Source: Acidobacteriaceae bacterium (GTDB taxonomy: Bacteria > Acidobacteriota > Terriglobia > Terriglobales > SbA1). Taken from it: a stretch of DNA of 12,200 nucleotides. The position numbers and the translations under genes are program-made. Positions within the stretch are counted from its first letter, which is position 1. Each line of letters begins with the position of its first letter. Shown one piece after another: positions 11,695-12,200 of this stretch. The notes beneath the pieces were generated by a model that was given only the letters and a program-made list of their open reading frames with translations, was not told the DNA's origin and made no database searches. The DNA is taken from positions 1 to 12,200 of the forward strand of contig JAFAGX010000581.1 of NCBI GenBank assembly GCA_019237515.1, written 5' to 3'.

Positions 11695-12200
11695 GTGGCC
11701 TACACCGTTCCCAAACTAAGAGATTTCTCGCCCGCGACTCTGGACAAAGCCGCTGAAAAGCTTCTTGAGGCGCTGGTGCACGACTCCTCGGCGGTCAAAA
11801 ACGAAGTTGAGTGGAAAGCCTTCCGCGACCATTGGATGGCGCGCAAGGATGGTGTGCTCACTAATCTGAACGATCTATGGCTCAAAGCCGCTCCAAAAGA
11901 TGCCAAGCGGGATGTGGGGCAGCGCGTTAACGAACTCAAGAAGAAGGTGGAGGAGGAGGTCGACGCCGCCAAACAGAAGGCGGAACGTGCAAGCGCTGGT
12001 TCTCAATCGGATGGCGATCGCCTCGACATCACTTTGCCCGGCATTCAGCGCCCCATCGGCGCCGAACACCCGATCATCAGAACCTCGAACGAAATGGTCG
12101 CAGTCTTCCGCGATCTAGGATATTCGGTGCAGGAAGGTCCAGAGATTGAGACCGATTATTATAACTTCGAGTCGCTGAATTTTCCGCCGAACCATCCGGC
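11695..12200 (+). CDS. pheS: Phenylalanyl-tRNA synthetase alpha subunit (partial, N-terminal half)
   Basis: The frame is open to the right edge, giving 168 of about 340-350 residues. The N-terminal part is a helical coiled coil that binds tRNA-Phe, including FRDHWMARKDGVLTNLNDLW at the place of the family's Y-L-G-(K)-K-G-x-L-T and a lysine/glutamate-rich helix. The catalytic domain begins with GAEHPIIRTSNEMVAVFRDLG and continues with EGPEIETDYYNFESLNFPPNHP, containing class II motif 1 and the start of the active site. It charges tRNA-Phe as an alpha2-beta2 enzyme; pheT is expected just beyond the window. The start is the GTG at 11695, with AAAGGGG 8 nt upstream inside a small hairpin. No Phe-rich leader peptide was found, so E. 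coli-type attenuation is not supported. Confidence 0.95.
   Translation, partial: MAYTVPKLRDFSPATLDKAAEKLLEALVHDSSAVKNEVEWKAFRDHWMARKDGVLTNLNDLWLKAAPKDAKRDVGQRVNELKKKVEEEVDAAKQKAERASAGSQSDGDRLDITLPGIQRPIGAEHPIIRTSNEMVAVFRDLGYSVQEGPEIETDYYNFESLNFPPNHP

Overview
The window looks like a chromosomal segment from a Gram-negative bacterium, most likely an acidobacterium (Acidobacteriota, Terriglobia-like). This is an inference from the protein style: the S1, IF3 and HIT sequences, a Tat-exported molybdenum hydroxylase paired with a small cytochrome c, and a helical repeat-like insert of a kind I associate with acidobacterial proteins. No rRNA, tRNA, CRISPR array, transposase or phage gene was seen.

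Layout. On the minus strand, positions 1-640 hold the N-terminal part of a YihY/BrkB-type membrane protein, downstream of a complete six-domain ribosomal protein S1 gene (715-2532). S1 has a convincing sigma70-type promoter and a leader of about 170 nt. A plus-strand HIT-family nucleotide hydrolase/phosphorylase (2910-3404) diverges from S1. Next, read right to left on the minus strand, comes a redox cluster: a small periplasmic cytochrome c (8142-8462), then a tightly packed operon for a three-subunit molybdenum hydroxylase. Its parts are a Tat-signal 2Fe-2S subunit (7301-7939), a molybdopterin subunit (4934-7297) and an FAD subunit (3951-4934). The operon ends with a 78-aa cysteine-rich ORF (3718-3954) coupled to the FAD gene by an ATGA overlap. 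The plus strand then carries a stand-alone receiver-domain response regulator (8788-9174), ribose-5-phosphate isomerase A (9267-9965), and the canonical translation cluster infC-rpmI-rplT-pheS. pheS runs off the right edge.

How the genes fit together. The right and left arms are housekeeping genes for translation and the pentose phosphate pathway. The middle is best read as a periplasmic oxidation module. The hydroxylase would be folded in the cytoplasm, exported by the Tat signal on its iron-sulfur subunit, oxidise an unknown aldehyde or N-heterocycle, and pass electrons through 2Fe-2S clusters and FAD to the cytochrome c encoded just upstream. Four points make it unlike the classical PaoABC enzyme: a helical insert in the Mo subunit, loss of most cysteines of the FAD-subunit 4Fe-4S site, the coupled Cys-rich ORF, and no XdhC/PaoD-type chaperone in view.

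The most unexpected non-coding signal concerns stop codons. All eight genes whose 3' end is visible and not packed against the next start (S1, HIT, cytochrome c, response regulator, rpiA, infC, rpmI, rplT) have the stop codon inside an inverted repeat, mostly short and perfect and without a following T tract. The packed Mo-operon genes do not. Other signals include an ATC start codon for infC, a TTG start for S1, operator-like palindromes in the cytochrome/response-regulator intergenic region, and a hairpin that buries the pheS Shine-Dalgarno sequence.
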